Assembly: GCF_016695175.1 (NCBI RefSeq)
Contig: NZ_CP068023.1
Coordinates: forward strand, 2,495,501 to 2,559,500
Origin: Pseudoalteromonas sp. GCY
GTDB taxonomy: Bacteria; Pseudomonadota; Gammaproteobacteria; Enterobacterales; Alteromonadaceae
Length of the DNA stretch: 64,000 nucleotides
Direction: 5' to 3'
This document shows, piece after piece, positions 27,957-37,562 of the stretch. The notes under the pieces were generated by a model that had not been told where the DNA came from, made no database searches, and worked only from the letters and a program-made list of their open reading frames with translations. The position numbers and the translations under genes are program-made. Positions within the stretch are counted from its first letter, which is position 1, and each line of letters opens with the position of its first letter.

Positions 27957-29200
27957 TCTTTGTTGTCTGCGACGTTTTCATCTGAAGACGTCGCAATCTC
28001 TTGTAATAAACTCGCTTCTTCTGCTTTTACTTTCTTAATTTCCTGCTCACTCACCTGAGGCAGTAATTTCTTCTCAAGCGCCAATGCGTCAACAATAAAG
28101 TCGTTCGTTAACTGATTAATGATACCACTCTCTGCATTTAACAGTAGGCTAAACCCAATTCCAAGCTCTGGAATAATCACCACATCGGTACGATAACCTT
28201 GCACCCAGCCGCTATGGTAATAGAGTAGTTTACCGTCGTAGCGATAAATTCGCCATCCAAGTCCATAGTAAGCTTCTTCTACATGACCACGCCAAACGCG
28301 TCTGCGCAGCTCACGTTTCGTCAACGTATACGGCACTGATTGCTTACTCAGAGCATCTGGTGATAAAACACTTGGATACATACCTAATTGTGCTTTTAAC
28401 CACTGCGCCATATCAGCAGCACTGGCGTTTACACCTGCAGCCGGAAGCACTTTATAATAATGCGGCTTTAATTTTGCGGTATGCCAACGCTTTCGTCCTC
28501 TTACATGCGGCCACGCAAAATTATCGTTTTTTGTCATTTGCTCGTAGCCAAGACCGGCGTCATGCATATTGAGTGGCGCAAATACAAATTCTTCCATCCA
28601 GGTTTTGTAACTGATGTTCGTCGCTTGCTCGATAACGTCTCCAATCAAGCTAAACATGACGTTTTGATAACCGTAACACTCGCCGGGCTGACACAGTGCT
28701 TTAACCTGCAGTAAACGCTCAACAATTTGCGGGTAGTCCATGCGCGACTCGATTAGATTATCGTAAGCATTCGGCACTAAGCCACTCGAATGGCTTAACA
28801 GATGATAGAGCTTAAGTTGACTATAATCACCTTTGGCGACTTGCGGCAAGTAGCTACCCACTCTATCGTCAATATTAAAATACCCTTCGCTCGCCAATTT
28901 AGCCGTTAGGCTTCCTGCAAACGTTTTCGAAACCGATGCCAAGCGAAAGCGAGTTTGTTCGTTGACCACACTTCCTTGTCGACTTTTTGTCCTGCCAAAA
29001 CCTTCTGCGTAGCTGCCGTGCTCGGCATGCACGACGGATAAAGCAGCACCGGGCACCGATTTTTCTTTTAGTTTGCGCTCGACTTGCTTAGAATAGCTCT
29101 TTAAAAATTGTGACCATTGCTGGTTTGGGGTTTTTGCAATCGTTATTTTTGGATAACTAATGCAAAAAAAACAAACTAATGTGAGAATTAGCGACTTCAT
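27953..29200 (-). CDS. secreted serine beta-lactamase-like hydrolase (class C fold)
   Basis: 415 residues with an N-terminal signal sequence (MKSLILTLVCFFCISYP). The active-site SxxK is ASVSKTFA, the YxN is in GYGYQNVMFS (Tyr-Gln-Asn) and the third motif is YHSGWVQGYRT (HSG). This is the Beta-lactamase family PF00144, which includes esterases and D-aminopeptidases. The long charged C-terminal tail argues against a dedicated AmpC; no evidence of antibiotic hydrolysis can be read here. It faces yhbY and is divergent from the lipoprotein gene at 29299. Confidence 0.85.
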   Translation of the reverse strand: MKSLILTLVCFFCISYPKITIAKTPNQQWSQFLKSYSKQVERKLKEKSVPGAALSVVHAEHGSYAEGFGRTKSRQGSVVNEQTRFRLASVSKTFAGSLTAKLASEGYFNIDDRVGSYLPQVAKGDYSQLKLYHLLSHSSGLVPNAYDNLIESRMDYPQIVERLLQVKALCQPGECYGYQNVMFSLIGDVIEQATNISYKTWMEEFVFAPLNMHDAGLGYEQMTKNDNFAWPHVRGRKRWHTAKLKPHYYKVLPAAGVNASAADMAQWLKAQLGMYPSVLSPDALSKQSVPYTLTKRELRRRVWRGHVEEAYYGLGWRIYRYDGKLLYYHSGWVQGYRTDVVIIPELGIGFSLLLNAESGIINQLTNDFIVDALALEKKLLPQVSEQEIKKVKAEEASLLQEIATSSDENVADNKD

Positions 29201-29298
29201 AATGACTCATTTCATTAACACTCGCCCGCCATACTAACATGATGAATTGGCGGAACTCACTAAATATAAGAAAATAACTGTTTAATTGAGGTATTTTA

Positions 29299-30102
29299 AT
29301 GCGTTTAGTGCTAGCAGCTCTATGTACAAGTCTACTTTTTGGATGTGTCACCACAGCGCCATTAGCGCCAAAGTTAGATGTACCTAAGAAGCCACTACTA
29401 AAAAAGTCTGTTTATCAAATCAGCTATAGTACCGAACTTAATTCCGCACGAATTAAATCAGTGCAATTGCCCGCTCACCCACTTGCTCAAGGTGACACAG
29501 TCTACATCAATGCCGATAAGGTAAGCTTGACTGATACACTGAGAAAGCAGATTGTTGCTTTGCTTGAGAAAAAAGGCCTGAAAGTTGTTGCAGCTAAGAA
29601 CGCAAATTACACGCTAACTATTCATCAACTTGATTTGGAATTTGCAGCTAATAAGACGTACGCACTGGATAGGCCAAGAAATCCACATCCACATATTGCT
29701 GAGCTTGCGCAAAATTCGCCAGCATTTCAATGTACTAATATTGTGGCTTCAGTCAGTATGCGTTTAGCACACCAAGCTTCCTCCGATGTTGTCTGGTTTG
29801 CTAAATCTTCAGTAGATAGCGCGGGCTTCCAAGGTATCCCTTTACAATTTACCTTTACAGAGGTGGAGAAAATAGAAAACGAACACGATGTACTGTCGTT
29901 TATCGTTGCACAAAATACCGACGAGGCACGCCGTCAACGTGGCGAGAAGCCCGTTGATATTCCTCCTTACAAGGTAACTAAAACGGTTTCACCGCTTGAG
30001 AAAACCGCAGGTGCATGTACCCAAACGGAAGTGTCAGCGTTAACAGCGGATATGCAAAAACACTTGGCCGAGAGTCTAATTGAAAAGCTAAACGTTAAGT
30101 AG
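29299..30102 (+). CDS. outer-membrane-type lipoprotein, unknown function
   Basis: 267 residues. The lipobox LLFGC gives Cys16 and the +2 residue is Val, which favours outer-membrane sorting. The body alternates strands and helices (TLRKQIVALLEKKGLKVV; YTLTIHQLDLEF), reminiscent of LptE/LPS-assembly or DUF4136-type periplasmic lipoproteins, but I do not recognise a named family. It is transcribed alone ahead of the rstAB-like pair. Confidence 0.7.
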   Translation: MRLVLAALCTSLLFGCVTTAPLAPKLDVPKKPLLKKSVYQISYSTELNSARIKSVQLPAHPLAQGDTVYINADKVSLTDTLRKQIVALLEKKGLKVVAAKNANYTLTIHQLDLEFAANKTYALDRPRNPHPHIAELAQNSPAFQCTNIVASVSMRLAHQASSDVVWFAKSSVDSAGFQGIPLQFTFTEVEKIENEHDVLSFIVAQNTDEARRQRGEKPVDIPPYKVTKTVSPLEKTAGACTQTEVSALTADMQKHLAESLIEKLNVK

Positions 30103-30112
30103 CATAAGTACT

Positions 30113-30148
30113 CGCCAGTTTGACAGAGGTCAACTGCAAGCTGGCGCT
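30113..30148. promoter_or_regulatory. two-part inverted repeat before the response regulator
   Basis: CGCCAG (30113-30118) pairs with CTGGCG (30141-30146), and inside it TTGAC pairs with GTCAA. It lacks a T-tract and may be the 3' end of the lipoprotein transcript or an operator. Confidence 0.35.
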
Positions 30149-30221
30149 ACACTTATTTACAGACAATAACGCTTTTAGGATTATACTCGACGCAGAAAAA
30201 TAAAAAGTTCGGAGTAAAGAC

Positions 30222-30929
30222 ATGGAGCAATACGGCACAATCTTATTGGTTGAAGATGATACTTCATTGGCGCAATGGGTCGCTGAATATCTTGATAACC
30301 AAGGCTATAAAACACATTGCTGCTATCGCGGTGATGAAGTTATTGAACGTGTTAAGTCACTAGACCCCGACCTTGTTTTACTTGATCTTATGCTCCCAGG
30401 TAAGGACGGTATCAGCGTATGCCGCGACTTACGTCAGTTTTATAACAAGCCTGTTATTATGCTCACTGCCAAAGATGAAGAAATGGATGAAGTCATCGGT
30501 TTGGAAGTCGGTGCTAGCGATTACGTTATCAAGCCCGTTCGTCCTCGTGCCTTACTCGCTCGGATCAAAGCAAATGTGCGCGCTGCGCAGGAAAAACCGC
30601 AAGATCATCACGCAGCCAATCACGAACTCGTAGTTGGACAGTTATGTATCGACACTCAAGCTCGCAAAGTCAGTGTTGCTGGCCAAGAAGTCATCGTTTC
30701 TAGTGCCGAATATCTACTACTGCAATTTTTAGCCAGTCACGCTGGTGAAGTTGTCTCTCGCGATGCGGTATTTAAAGCGACAAAAGGGAGAGAATATGAC
30801 GGCCTCGACAGAAGCGTTGATGTGCTCATTTCTGCCTTGCGTAAAAAGTTTAATGATGATCCTCAAAACCCAGAAAAAATTAAAACGGTGTGGGGTAAAG
30901 GATATCTACTCGTACCATCAGCTTGGTAA
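30222..30929 (+). CDS. OmpR-family response regulator, RstA-like
   Basis: 235 residues. The receiver is canonical: VEDD at 9-12, phospho-acceptor Asp in LVLLDLMLPGKDG, Thr in VIMLTAKDE and Lys in YVIKPVRPRALLARI. A winged-helix DNA-binding domain follows and ends VWGKGYLLVPSAW. RstA is the nearest relative I recognise from the receiver and C-terminus. The partner kinase starts 21 bases downstream. Targets are unknown. Confidence 0.92.
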   Translation: MEQYGTILLVEDDTSLAQWVAEYLDNQGYKTHCCYRGDEVIERVKSLDPDLVLLDLMLPGKDGISVCRDLRQFYNKPVIMLTAKDEEMDEVIGLEVGASDYVIKPVRPRALLARIKANVRAAQEKPQDHHAANHELVVGQLCIDTQARKVSVAGQEVIVSSAEYLLLQFLASHAGEVVSRDAVFKATKGREYDGLDRSVDVLISALRKKFNDDPQNPEKIKTVWGKGYLLVPSAW

Positions 30930-30950
30930 TGAAGGTCGCAAGCTAATATC

Positions 30951-32237
30951 GTGAAGAAACTCTACATCTACTTACTCGCTGGTGCATTGATTTCGATCTT
31001 TGCACTGGGTTGGGTGATCGACACCTATAATCAGCAAACCGCTCCCTTAGAAGATAGTTTTGAGTGGCAAAGCAAACTAATTACCGGCCTTGCCAAGCAA
31101 GTTGCAAATATTGAGCAGGAAAAGCGCGAAAGTGCAACGGCCTTAATTGCCCAACAATTCGACATCAACATTCGTTATAAAGATGGCGATACTTTAGCCA
31201 TGCCGCTCGAATTAAAACAACAGATGTTACTACCTGATGGGTTAGTGATAGAAAACGAGAATGTATATCTGCTAAAAACAACCCCTGAAATGGCGCCTGA
31301 TTACGTTGAACTTGAATGGGAGCCTCAAATTGAACAGGCAGATTACGACGTATTGCTGACGTTATTTTTCTACGGTGGCATTTGCGCAATATTATGGTTT
31401 ATTCTCTCTCCGTTAGTTAAACGCTTGATCGTTCTCAACACTGCAGCAAAGCACTTTGCCAGCGGTAATCTAAGCGCGCGCATCGCCCCCAATCATTTCA
31501 CTTACATCCGTGACTTAGAAAATACCTTTAATCGAATGGCAAGCCAAATAGAGAAGTTGATGGCTGAGAATAAGCTAATGGCCTCCAGTCTTTCTCATGA
31601 CATTCGAACACCTGTTGCGTGTTTAAGATTTGGCCTAGATGCAGCTTTAGATGAAAGCGACATCAATGCCATTCACGATTATTTAGCGCGCATGGAAAAA
31701 GATCTAGATCAAATGGAAGATATGCTCTCGAGCTACCTATCTTTTGCGACGCTTGAACAAAAGTCTCATTTACTCAAACATGAAGTAACGCCCCTATCTC
31801 GCTATGGTCAAGACCTGATGCAGCAAATGCAACCAAAGCTGCAAAAGAACCAGTTGTCTGGTCGTGTAGAAATTCCTGAACACTTAATGATCCATGGTGA
31901 CTTACATTGGCTTGCAAGAGCAATAAGTAATTTGATCAGCAATGCCTGTGATTTTGCCACTGCCAGTGTGTTATTAAGTGCACACCGCACTGAGCATTGG
32001 CTCATTATTACCGTTGAAGACGATGGCCCTGGGATCGCGAGACAAAATTGGGATAAAGTCTTTAGCCCTTTCTTTCAAGAGCAAACTCATCGCAACCGTG
32101 CAGGCAAAAGCTATGGCTTAGGCCTTGCAATCGTTGCAAAAGTCATGGATTGGCATCATGGTACAGCCACCGTTAGCCAGTCAGAACGATTAGGTGGCGC
32201 AAAATTTGTGCTTTCGCTACCCTGTAAAGAAAAATAA
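30951..32237 (+). CDS. sensor histidine kinase, RstB-like
   Basis: 428 residues. TM1 (YLLAGALISIFALGWVI), a periplasmic region of about 110 residues, TM2 (LLTLFFYGGICAILWFILS), HAMP (LNTAAKHFASGNLSARI), HisKA with ASSLSHDIRTPVACLRF (phospho-His in SHDIRTP) and a complete HATPase (NLISNACDFA, DDGPGI, GLGLAIVAKVMDWHHG). The start is GTG 30951. It forms an operon with the response regulator, and the signal is unknown. Confidence 0.92.
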   Translation: MKKLYIYLLAGALISIFALGWVIDTYNQQTAPLEDSFEWQSKLITGLAKQVANIEQEKRESATALIAQQFDINIRYKDGDTLAMPLELKQQMLLPDGLVIENENVYLLKTTPEMAPDYVELEWEPQIEQADYDVLLTLFFYGGICAILWFILSPLVKRLIVLNTAAKHFASGNLSARIAPNHFTYIRDLENTFNRMASQIEKLMAENKLMASSLSHDIRTPVACLRFGLDAALDESDINAIHDYLARMEKDLDQMEDMLSSYLSFATLEQKSHLLKHEVTPLSRYGQDLMQQMQPKLQKNQLSGRVEIPEHLMIHGDLHWLARAISNLISNACDFATASVLLSAHRTEHWLIITVEDDGPGIARQNWDKVFSPFFQEQTHRNRAGKSYGLGLAIVAKVMDWHHGTATVSQSERLGGAKFVLSLPCKEK

Positions 32238-32296
32238 TTATTGTAAATAAGTCGCTACATGGCGATTTATCTCATATATAAATAATCGTGAAAACA

Positions 32297-32312
32297 TTAG
32301 CTTATAAGCTAA
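32297..32312. promoter_or_regulatory. perfect 16-bp palindrome in the kinase-transporter gap
   Basis: TTAGCTTATAAGCTAA, followed by AAGCTTTGCTTTTT. It could be a weak AT-rich terminator for the two-component operon or an operator for the downstream transporter. Confidence 0.4.
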
Positions 32313-32459
32313 GCTTTGCTTTTTGAGTGCAACAACTTAATTACGGCTAAATATCAGGCTAAAACTTGCGCTAAATCAAGGTAATTTACTCTTTTTATTT
32401 CTTTTTAATTACAGTAGATTGTCAGCGCCGTTAGAAATTTTTAGAGAAGTATAATAATT

Positions 32460-33806
32460 ATGAGCAATGTCCGAGGAGAGTTCAGCTCTCGCTTTGGTTT
32501 TATTATGGCTGCCGCAGGGTCGGCGGTAGGTTTGGGAAACATTTGGGGGTTTCCAACACAAACGGCATCCAATGGTGGTGCTGCGTTTGTTTTAGTTTAT
32601 CTGGTTTTGGCTTTTTGTCTTGCCTATCCAGCACTAATGGCAGAACTCGTTATTGGTCGTCACGGCCAAGCAAATGCCGTATCCTCACTGCGCAAACTGA
32701 CAAATACAGCATGGCAAAGTAAGCTTGCTTTTGTTGTCGGATTCGGCGGTATCATTTGTGCGGGTCTTATTTTAAGTTTCTATGCAATCGTGGCGGGTTG
32801 GATGTTTAGTGCAACACTTGAACCCATCACGGAGGTTGCATCAATGACTCAAGCGCAATCTTGGCTTGCTGATCCGTCTATGTCGCGCAACATCGTCTTT
32901 ACAGCCGCCTTTATTGCACTCACCGTGCTTATAATTAGTAAAGGCGTAGAAAACGGGATTGAAAAGTGGTCAAAGCGTTTGATGCCCGCACTTATCGGTA
33001 TTTTATTCTCGTTAATTGCGTATGTATTAACCCAAGAAGGTGCTGTTGAAGGTCTTAAGGTGTATCTTGTTCCTGACTTTTCTTCTGTGCTTAATCCGCA
33101 GTTACTCGTTGATGCCCTAGGACAAGCATTTTTCTCGCTTTCGCTTGGTACCAGCGTGATGATCATTTACGGCTCATACATTAGTAAAAAAGAGAATTTA
33201 GTTTCACTTGGCGCAATGGTTACCTTAATCGACGTCTTTATCGCATTCATTGCCGGCTTACTTATCATTCCCGCCATGTATGTCGCGCAAGCGCAAGGCG
33301 TAGAGATTTTTGCAGCTGACGGCTCACTGCTAAATGAAGACACCTTAGTGTTTCAAGTATTGCCAGCATTGTTTGATAGCATGGGTAGTATTGGCCTTTT
33401 GGTAAGCTTCGCTTTCTTTGCTCTGATGAGTATTGCCGCACTCACCTCATCTATTTCGATGCTAGAAGCGCCCGTCTCCTATGCTGTTGAACGTTTTGCA
33501 CTGGGCAGAGTACAGGCCACCTGGATCATCGGTACCTTGGTAACAGCCGTGAGCTTCACCATTTTGGTAAACATCGAAACCCTGTTCGGCTTTACTGTTA
33601 GCCTAACAACGAAGTTTGGTCAGCCACTACTTGGCATGCTGTGCTGTGTATTTGTCGGTTGGATTTGGCACAGAGCAAAACTGCTTAAAGAAATTGAATC
33701 AGGATGCCCGGAAGTTGGCAGTAGTTTCTTCTGGAAAGTATGGCCTTGGTACATCCGCTTCGTTTGTCCAATTGCCATTGCTGCGGTATTTTTAAATTCA
33801 CTATAA
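32460..33806 (+). CDS. Na+-dependent NSS/SNF family transporter
   Basis: 448 residues with about eleven hydrophobic helices. FGFIMAAAGSAVGLGNIWGFP is the NSS TM1 signature, with unwound-helix residues for Na+ and substrate, and FFSLSLGTSVMIIYGSYI is the TM6/TM7 region. Members move amino acids or related amines with sodium; this one cannot be assigned a substrate. It stands alone behind a 220-bp gap and ends at the bidirectional hairpin 33818-33843. Confidence 0.93.
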   Translation: MSNVRGEFSSRFGFIMAAAGSAVGLGNIWGFPTQTASNGGAAFVLVYLVLAFCLAYPALMAELVIGRHGQANAVSSLRKLTNTAWQSKLAFVVGFGGIICAGLILSFYAIVAGWMFSATLEPITEVASMTQAQSWLADPSMSRNIVFTAAFIALTVLIISKGVENGIEKWSKRLMPALIGILFSLIAYVLTQEGAVEGLKVYLVPDFSSVLNPQLLVDALGQAFFSLSLGTSVMIIYGSYISKKENLVSLGAMVTLIDVFIAFIAGLLIIPAMYVAQAQGVEIFAADGSLLNEDTLVFQVLPALFDSMGSIGLLVSFAFFALMSIAALTSSISMLEAPVSYAVERFALGRVQATWIIGTLVTAVSFTILVNIETLFGFTVSLTTKFGQPLLGMLCCVFVGWIWHRAKLLKEIESGCPEVGSSFFWKVWPWYIRFVCPIAIAAVFLNSL

Positions 33807-33817
33807 TTTCGCTCATA

Positions 33818-33843
33818 AAAAGAGGCTACGCATAGCCTCTTTT
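33818..33843. terminator. bidirectional terminator between transporter and ElaA genes
   Basis: AAAAGAGGCTA pairs with TAGCCTCTTTT around CGCA. T-rich sequence is available in both directions. Confidence 0.88.
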
Positions 33844-34288
33844 ACTTTTTCACAAATAGCATATCCTGATGCGGGATCCCATCTTCTAGATAATCTTCAC
33901 CTTGCTTCACAAAGCCGAGCCCCGTATAAAATTTGTCTAAATAACACTGCGCAGAGATAACTAAAGCCTCATGAGTAATATCCGTATCACAACAAGCAAT
34001 CGCGCGATGCATAAGGTCGTGTGCAACGCCCTGTCCTCGAAGTATTGACGAAACAATAACACGGCCAATGGATGCGGTAGTTACGGATTTTCTATAACAA
34101 CGAGCATACGCTAAAATTTGTTCGCCTTTAACCAAAAACAGATGTCGAGTTTCAGGCGCTCTATCGATATCATCAATTTCTGGATAGGGACATGCTTGTT
34201 CCACAACGAATACATCTACCCTTAGCTTTAAAATCTCAAAAAGCTCATCTTTTGTAAGTGCATCATAACTTTTAATTTGCCAATTCAT
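33842..34288 (-). CDS. elaA: ElaA-like GNAT N-acetyltransferase
   Basis: 148 residues. MNWQIKSYDALTKDELFEIL, LRVDVFVVEQACPYPEIDDID and the acetyl-CoA loop GRVIVSSILRGQGVAHDLM match ElaA; the physiological acceptor is not known. I prefer ATG 34288: it reproduces the family N-terminus and lies after AGAGAAG. An upstream ATG at 34303 would add MTEKK with no ribosome site. Confidence 0.85.
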   Translation of the reverse strand: MNWQIKSYDALTKDELFEILKLRVDVFVVEQACPYPEIDDIDRAPETRHLFLVKGEQILAYARCYRKSVTTASIGRVIVSSILRGQGVAHDLMHRAIACCDTDITHEALVISAQCYLDKFYTGLGFVKQGEDYLEDGIPHQDMLFVKK

Positions 34289-34317
34289 TTTCTTCTCTGT
34301 CATTTCTGCTTGAAATA

Positions 34318-34345
34318 AAAACGCCCAGACAAAGCTGGGCGTTTT
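34318..34345 (-). terminator. intrinsic terminator after spo0M-like gene
   Basis: AAAACGCCCAG (34318-34328) pairs with CTGGGCGTTTT (34335-34345); TTTTTATTTC follows on the minus strand. Confidence 0.9.
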
Positions 34346-34361
34346 GGAGTAAATTGAGTGA

Positions 34362-35105
34362 TTATGAGAACAGTCGCTCCAACTGATCGCATAGCTGAGA
34401 GATATTTACGTGATCGTGCTCAATCGTTAGATCGACGTAACCATCCCCTCGAAACGCTCTGTCCAACTCTATCAGTACATGAGTTCGATGCGCTTCAGGT
34501 ACAAACGAAAGCTCAACTTCTTGTAGTCCAAATAATGCTCGTGAGTTTGGTCGGTATTCTAGTTCTTGATAGCAACCAGAAACAGACTGAAACTCAGACG
34601 CTCGTAAATAGCCCTTTTCTACATCCGCTTTCACTAAATGGAAGCCTAATCGCTCCATCGCTGTCATACATGCTTTCACTGCTTCATTTGGATAAATGTG
34701 TAAAGCATCTTTATCTGATGGATCGATTGCTAAATCAATGTCTAAGCCAGTCTCAATCCAAACATGACAACGGTTGAAGCCCGCATTGATTTCTGTGATT
34801 GGTGTTTCTGAATGAAGTCGAGCTTCAAAAGGAATAACTTTTTCTTCGCCTGGGCCTATCGTGAAATTATTACCTACACGCCAACGGTCAATAACATGAT
34901 TACTAAAATATTCTCCGTCTTCCCCTTCAACTTTAACTCTTGTCATTAGCGCAAGCTCTAAACCTGTTACTTCTTGGCTAACGTCACCGCCTTTTACTAC
35001 AATTTGCGCTTGAAATTTCTGTCCCGGGTGCAAATGCTCTGTTTCCAATACAGTATCTACTTTTGCCGCACCGATACCGACAGATGCTAGGATCTTCTTA
35101 AACAT
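34362..35105 (-). CDS. Spo0M (SpoOM, arrestin-like) family protein
   Basis: 247 residues. The family start MFKKILASVGIGAAKVDTVL, HPGQKFQAQIVVKGG and the central EEKVIPFEARLHSETPIT are present, followed by a C-terminal beta-rich region. In Bacillus the homologue affects sporulation and cell shape; in non-sporulating Proteobacteria the role is unclear. ATG 35105 follows AGGAGAC; the longer frame adds 14 residues without conservation. Confidence 0.88.
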   Translation of the reverse strand: MFKKILASVGIGAAKVDTVLETEHLHPGQKFQAQIVVKGGDVSQEVTGLELALMTRVKVEGEDGEYFSNHVIDRWRVGNNFTIGPGEEKVIPFEARLHSETPITEINAGFNRCHVWIETGLDIDLAIDPSDKDALHIYPNEAVKACMTAMERLGFHLVKADVEKGYLRASEFQSVSGCYQELEYRPNSRALFGLQEVELSFVPEAHRTHVLIELDRAFRGDGYVDLTIEHDHVNISQLCDQLERLFS

Positions 35106-35236
35106 TACGTCTCCTGTCCGGTATGTCCTTACCTGCATCATAACCATATTTTTTCCAACTTGTCAGCGAAAATTTATAATTTATATATCAGGAGGTTTTG
35201 GTACACTGCTCATATCTTGGATAAAAATTTAAAGTT

Positions 35237-36808
35237 ATGGAACTGCTCTATTTTGCTGTCGCATTTGCATGCGGATTTTCTGTTTATCAATTAAAGCTTC
35301 CTCCTTTGATTGGTTTTTTGATGGCAGGCTTTGTCTTAAACCTACTTGGCCATAAAACCACAGACTTACTTACCCAACTGGCAGATCTTGGCGTAACGCT
35401 GCTGCTTTTCAGCATAGGTTTAAAATTACGAGTTGGTAACCTCATAAAGCCTCAGGTTTGGGCGCCAGCGAGTATGCACATCGTTACCAGTACTGCGTTT
35501 TTTGCTAGCCTTTTGTTGATGCTAGGGGCGATGAGCATGCCTTTATTTACCGACCTAGATTGGCAAAGCGCTCTATTGGTTGGTTTCGCATTTAGCTTTT
35601 CCAGTACCGTTTTTGCGGTAAAAGTGCTAGAAGAGCGCGGCGAAATGGCAAGTCTTCACGGTAAAATATCAATCGGTATTTTGGTTATGCAAGATATCTT
35701 TGCGGTTATCTTTCTCGCCGTCAGTACGGGCAAAGTACCCAATATGTGGGCACTTGCACTGCTGGTGATGCTACCGCTTGTACGTCCGGTTATGTTTTGG
35801 GTATTAAGCCGTTCAAAACATGGTGAGTTACTCCCTCTTTTTGGCTTCTTTTTTGCGCTAGTCTCAGGTTATCATGCCTTTGAATTTGCGGGTCTCAAAG
35901 GTGATCTCGGTGCGCTGATCATGGGTATGATTTTCGCCCCACATAAAAAAGCGGGTGAATTATCAAAATCACTACTGAATGTAAAAGACATCTTGCTTGT
36001 TGGGTTTTTCTTGAATATTGGTTTGAATGCCACGATTACACTGGACGCACTTTTGATAGCGATTCTACTGGTAATTGTTCTACCGATTAAAGTCTCACTT
36101 TATTATCTCTTCACCAATATGTTCAAATTGCGTGCTCGTACATCGCTATTGAGCGCTTTTACCCTAACAAACTATAGCGAGTTTGGTCTTATTGTGTGTG
36201 CCGTTGCATCTGCTTCTGGTGCGGTTGCTCCTGACTGGTTAGCGGTCGTGGCTATTGCTGTTTCTATCACTTTTGTGATTGCGTCTCCACTAAACAAACG
36301 CTCGAACGAGATCTACGTTAAATTAGAGCCTTGGTTATTAAAGTTTGAGAGCCAAGACCGCTTAGAAGAAGAGCTACCCGTAAACTTAACCGATACCAAA
36401 ATCGTAATATTTGGCATGGGACGAATTGGAACGGGTGCTTATGAAACGATACAAGCCAGCTTCCCAAATACTGTTGCTGGTGTAGATATTAAGCCTGAGG
36501 TGGTTGAAAAACATGTTTCCAGAGGACGCAGAGTATTGACTGCCGATGCAACCGACCCTGATTTTTGGCAACGTGTAAATCATTCTGAAGTAGAAATGGT
36601 TATGCTCGCGATGCCAAAGCATATGCAGAATATTTACGCACTAGAGCAGCTAAAAGCATCAGGTTACAACGGCCAAGTTACCGCCATTGCGAACTACCCT
36701 GATCAACAGAAGGAATTAGAAGAAATGGGCGTGAATTCTACCTATAACTTCTACCTTGAAGCAGGTAGTGGTTTTGCAGAACACGTAAAAGAGAAATTAT
36801 TTACTTAA
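35237..36808 (+). CDS. CPA2 cation:proton antiporter with TrkA-N domain (Kef/YbaL-like)
   Basis: 523 residues. About twelve membrane helices include LADLGVTLLLFSIGLKLRV and FAFSFSSTVFAVKVLEERGE, both typical CPA2 signatures. After about residue 385 comes a Rossmann RCK domain (IVIFGMGRIGTGAYETI, GVDIKPEVVEK, ADATDPDFW). Family members exchange K+ or Na+ for H+ under nucleotide or thiol control. The C-terminal TrkA-C domain of full Kef proteins is absent. Monogenic, ended by the hairpin at 36820-36849. Confidence 0.9.
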   Translation: MELLYFAVAFACGFSVYQLKLPPLIGFLMAGFVLNLLGHKTTDLLTQLADLGVTLLLFSIGLKLRVGNLIKPQVWAPASMHIVTSTAFFASLLLMLGAMSMPLFTDLDWQSALLVGFAFSFSSTVFAVKVLEERGEMASLHGKISIGILVMQDIFAVIFLAVSTGKVPNMWALALLVMLPLVRPVMFWVLSRSKHGELLPLFGFFFALVSGYHAFEFAGLKGDLGALIMGMIFAPHKKAGELSKSLLNVKDILLVGFFLNIGLNATITLDALLIAILLVIVLPIKVSLYYLFTNMFKLRARTSLLSAFTLTNYSEFGLIVCAVASASGAVAPDWLAVVAIAVSITFVIASPLNKRSNEIYVKLEPWLLKFESQDRLEEELPVNLTDTKIVIFGMGRIGTGAYETIQASFPNTVAGVDIKPEVVEKHVSRGRRVLTADATDPDFWQRVNHSEVEMVMLAMPKHMQNIYALEQLKASGYNGQVTAIANYPDQQKELEEMGVNSTYNFYLEAGSGFAEHVKEKLFT

Positions 36809-36819
36809 ATTAGATACTG

Positions 36820-36849
36820 GTTCTCAGTATCATAATTGGTACTGAGAAC
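36820..36849 (+). terminator. terminator after the antiporter gene
   Basis: GTTCTCAGTA (36820-36829) pairs perfectly with TACTGAGAAC (36840-36849), followed by TATTTTC. Confidence 0.75.
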
Positions 36850-36875
36850 TATTTTCATATTCAGATCATTGTGTT

Positions 36876-36887
36876 ACGTCTAGACGT
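36876..36887. promoter_or_regulatory. 12-bp perfect palindrome upstream of a small unknown gene
   Basis: ACGTCTAGACGT, about 200 bp before the 37086 start. Possible operator; no partner site was found in the window. Confidence 0.3.
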
Positions 36888-37085
36888 CTATTTTTATTGT
36901 TTCATTCCTCTCATTATTCGATTTACAAAGCTTTACATCCAAGATGGTAATTTGCCCCCACTTCAGAGTAAACTGACCACATCGGACATGGCGTAAGTAT
37001 CTATTTTATGAACATAAATTGATACCGAATGCCTTTTGAACATCGTGTCACTGGATTGTGAACAGGCTATACCTTTGGGGGTTTT

Positions 37086-37373
37086 ATGATTAAGAATAAA
37101 TCTAATGGTCAATTTTCTGCAGTAGTGGATGACGTCAAGGCTGCGCCTTTTTCAGACCTCCAAGAAAGACTAGACGCAATTCAGGACAGCGGCATGACAG
37201 CGCTGGCAATTCGCAACATCCTATTTCATAAAATGCTCGATATGCATGCGGTACCAAACGATCATTATTTAAGAGATGAAGAAACACCGAGCCGTTTAGA
37301 CGATCCAAAACTAATTGAAAAGTTAAATGAGCTGGGCTTTTTCCGCAGCAAGCCATCATCGCAACTACACTAG
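37086..37373 (+). CDS. small cytoplasmic protein, unknown function
   Basis: 95 residues, acidic, no membrane segment or signal. Helical stretches such as FSDLQERLDAIQDSGMTALA and DDPKLIEKLNELGFF suggest a folded protein. ATG 37086 follows GGGGG. I do not recognise the family. It sits alone between the antiporter gene and the convergent hydroxylase gene. Confidence 0.65.
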   Translation: MIKNKSNGQFSAVVDDVKAAPFSDLQERLDAIQDSGMTALAIRNILFHKMLDMHAVPNDHYLRDEETPSRLDDPKLIEKLNELGFFRSKPSSQLH

Positions 37374-37562
37374 TAAAGATTTAGGGAGCCTACTCTCCCA
37401 CATAGGCTGACAATGCCCGTCGTCAGCCTATTTTCCTCTTCTAACGACAAGCCTTCTCCTTTTACACAAGCATTCTTATTCACAGTAATAAAAAACGTAA
37501 GCTATTACGGTGATCTGCAACAGCAATTTTTCCCTTACAAAGATGTGGAGCTGAATACGAAG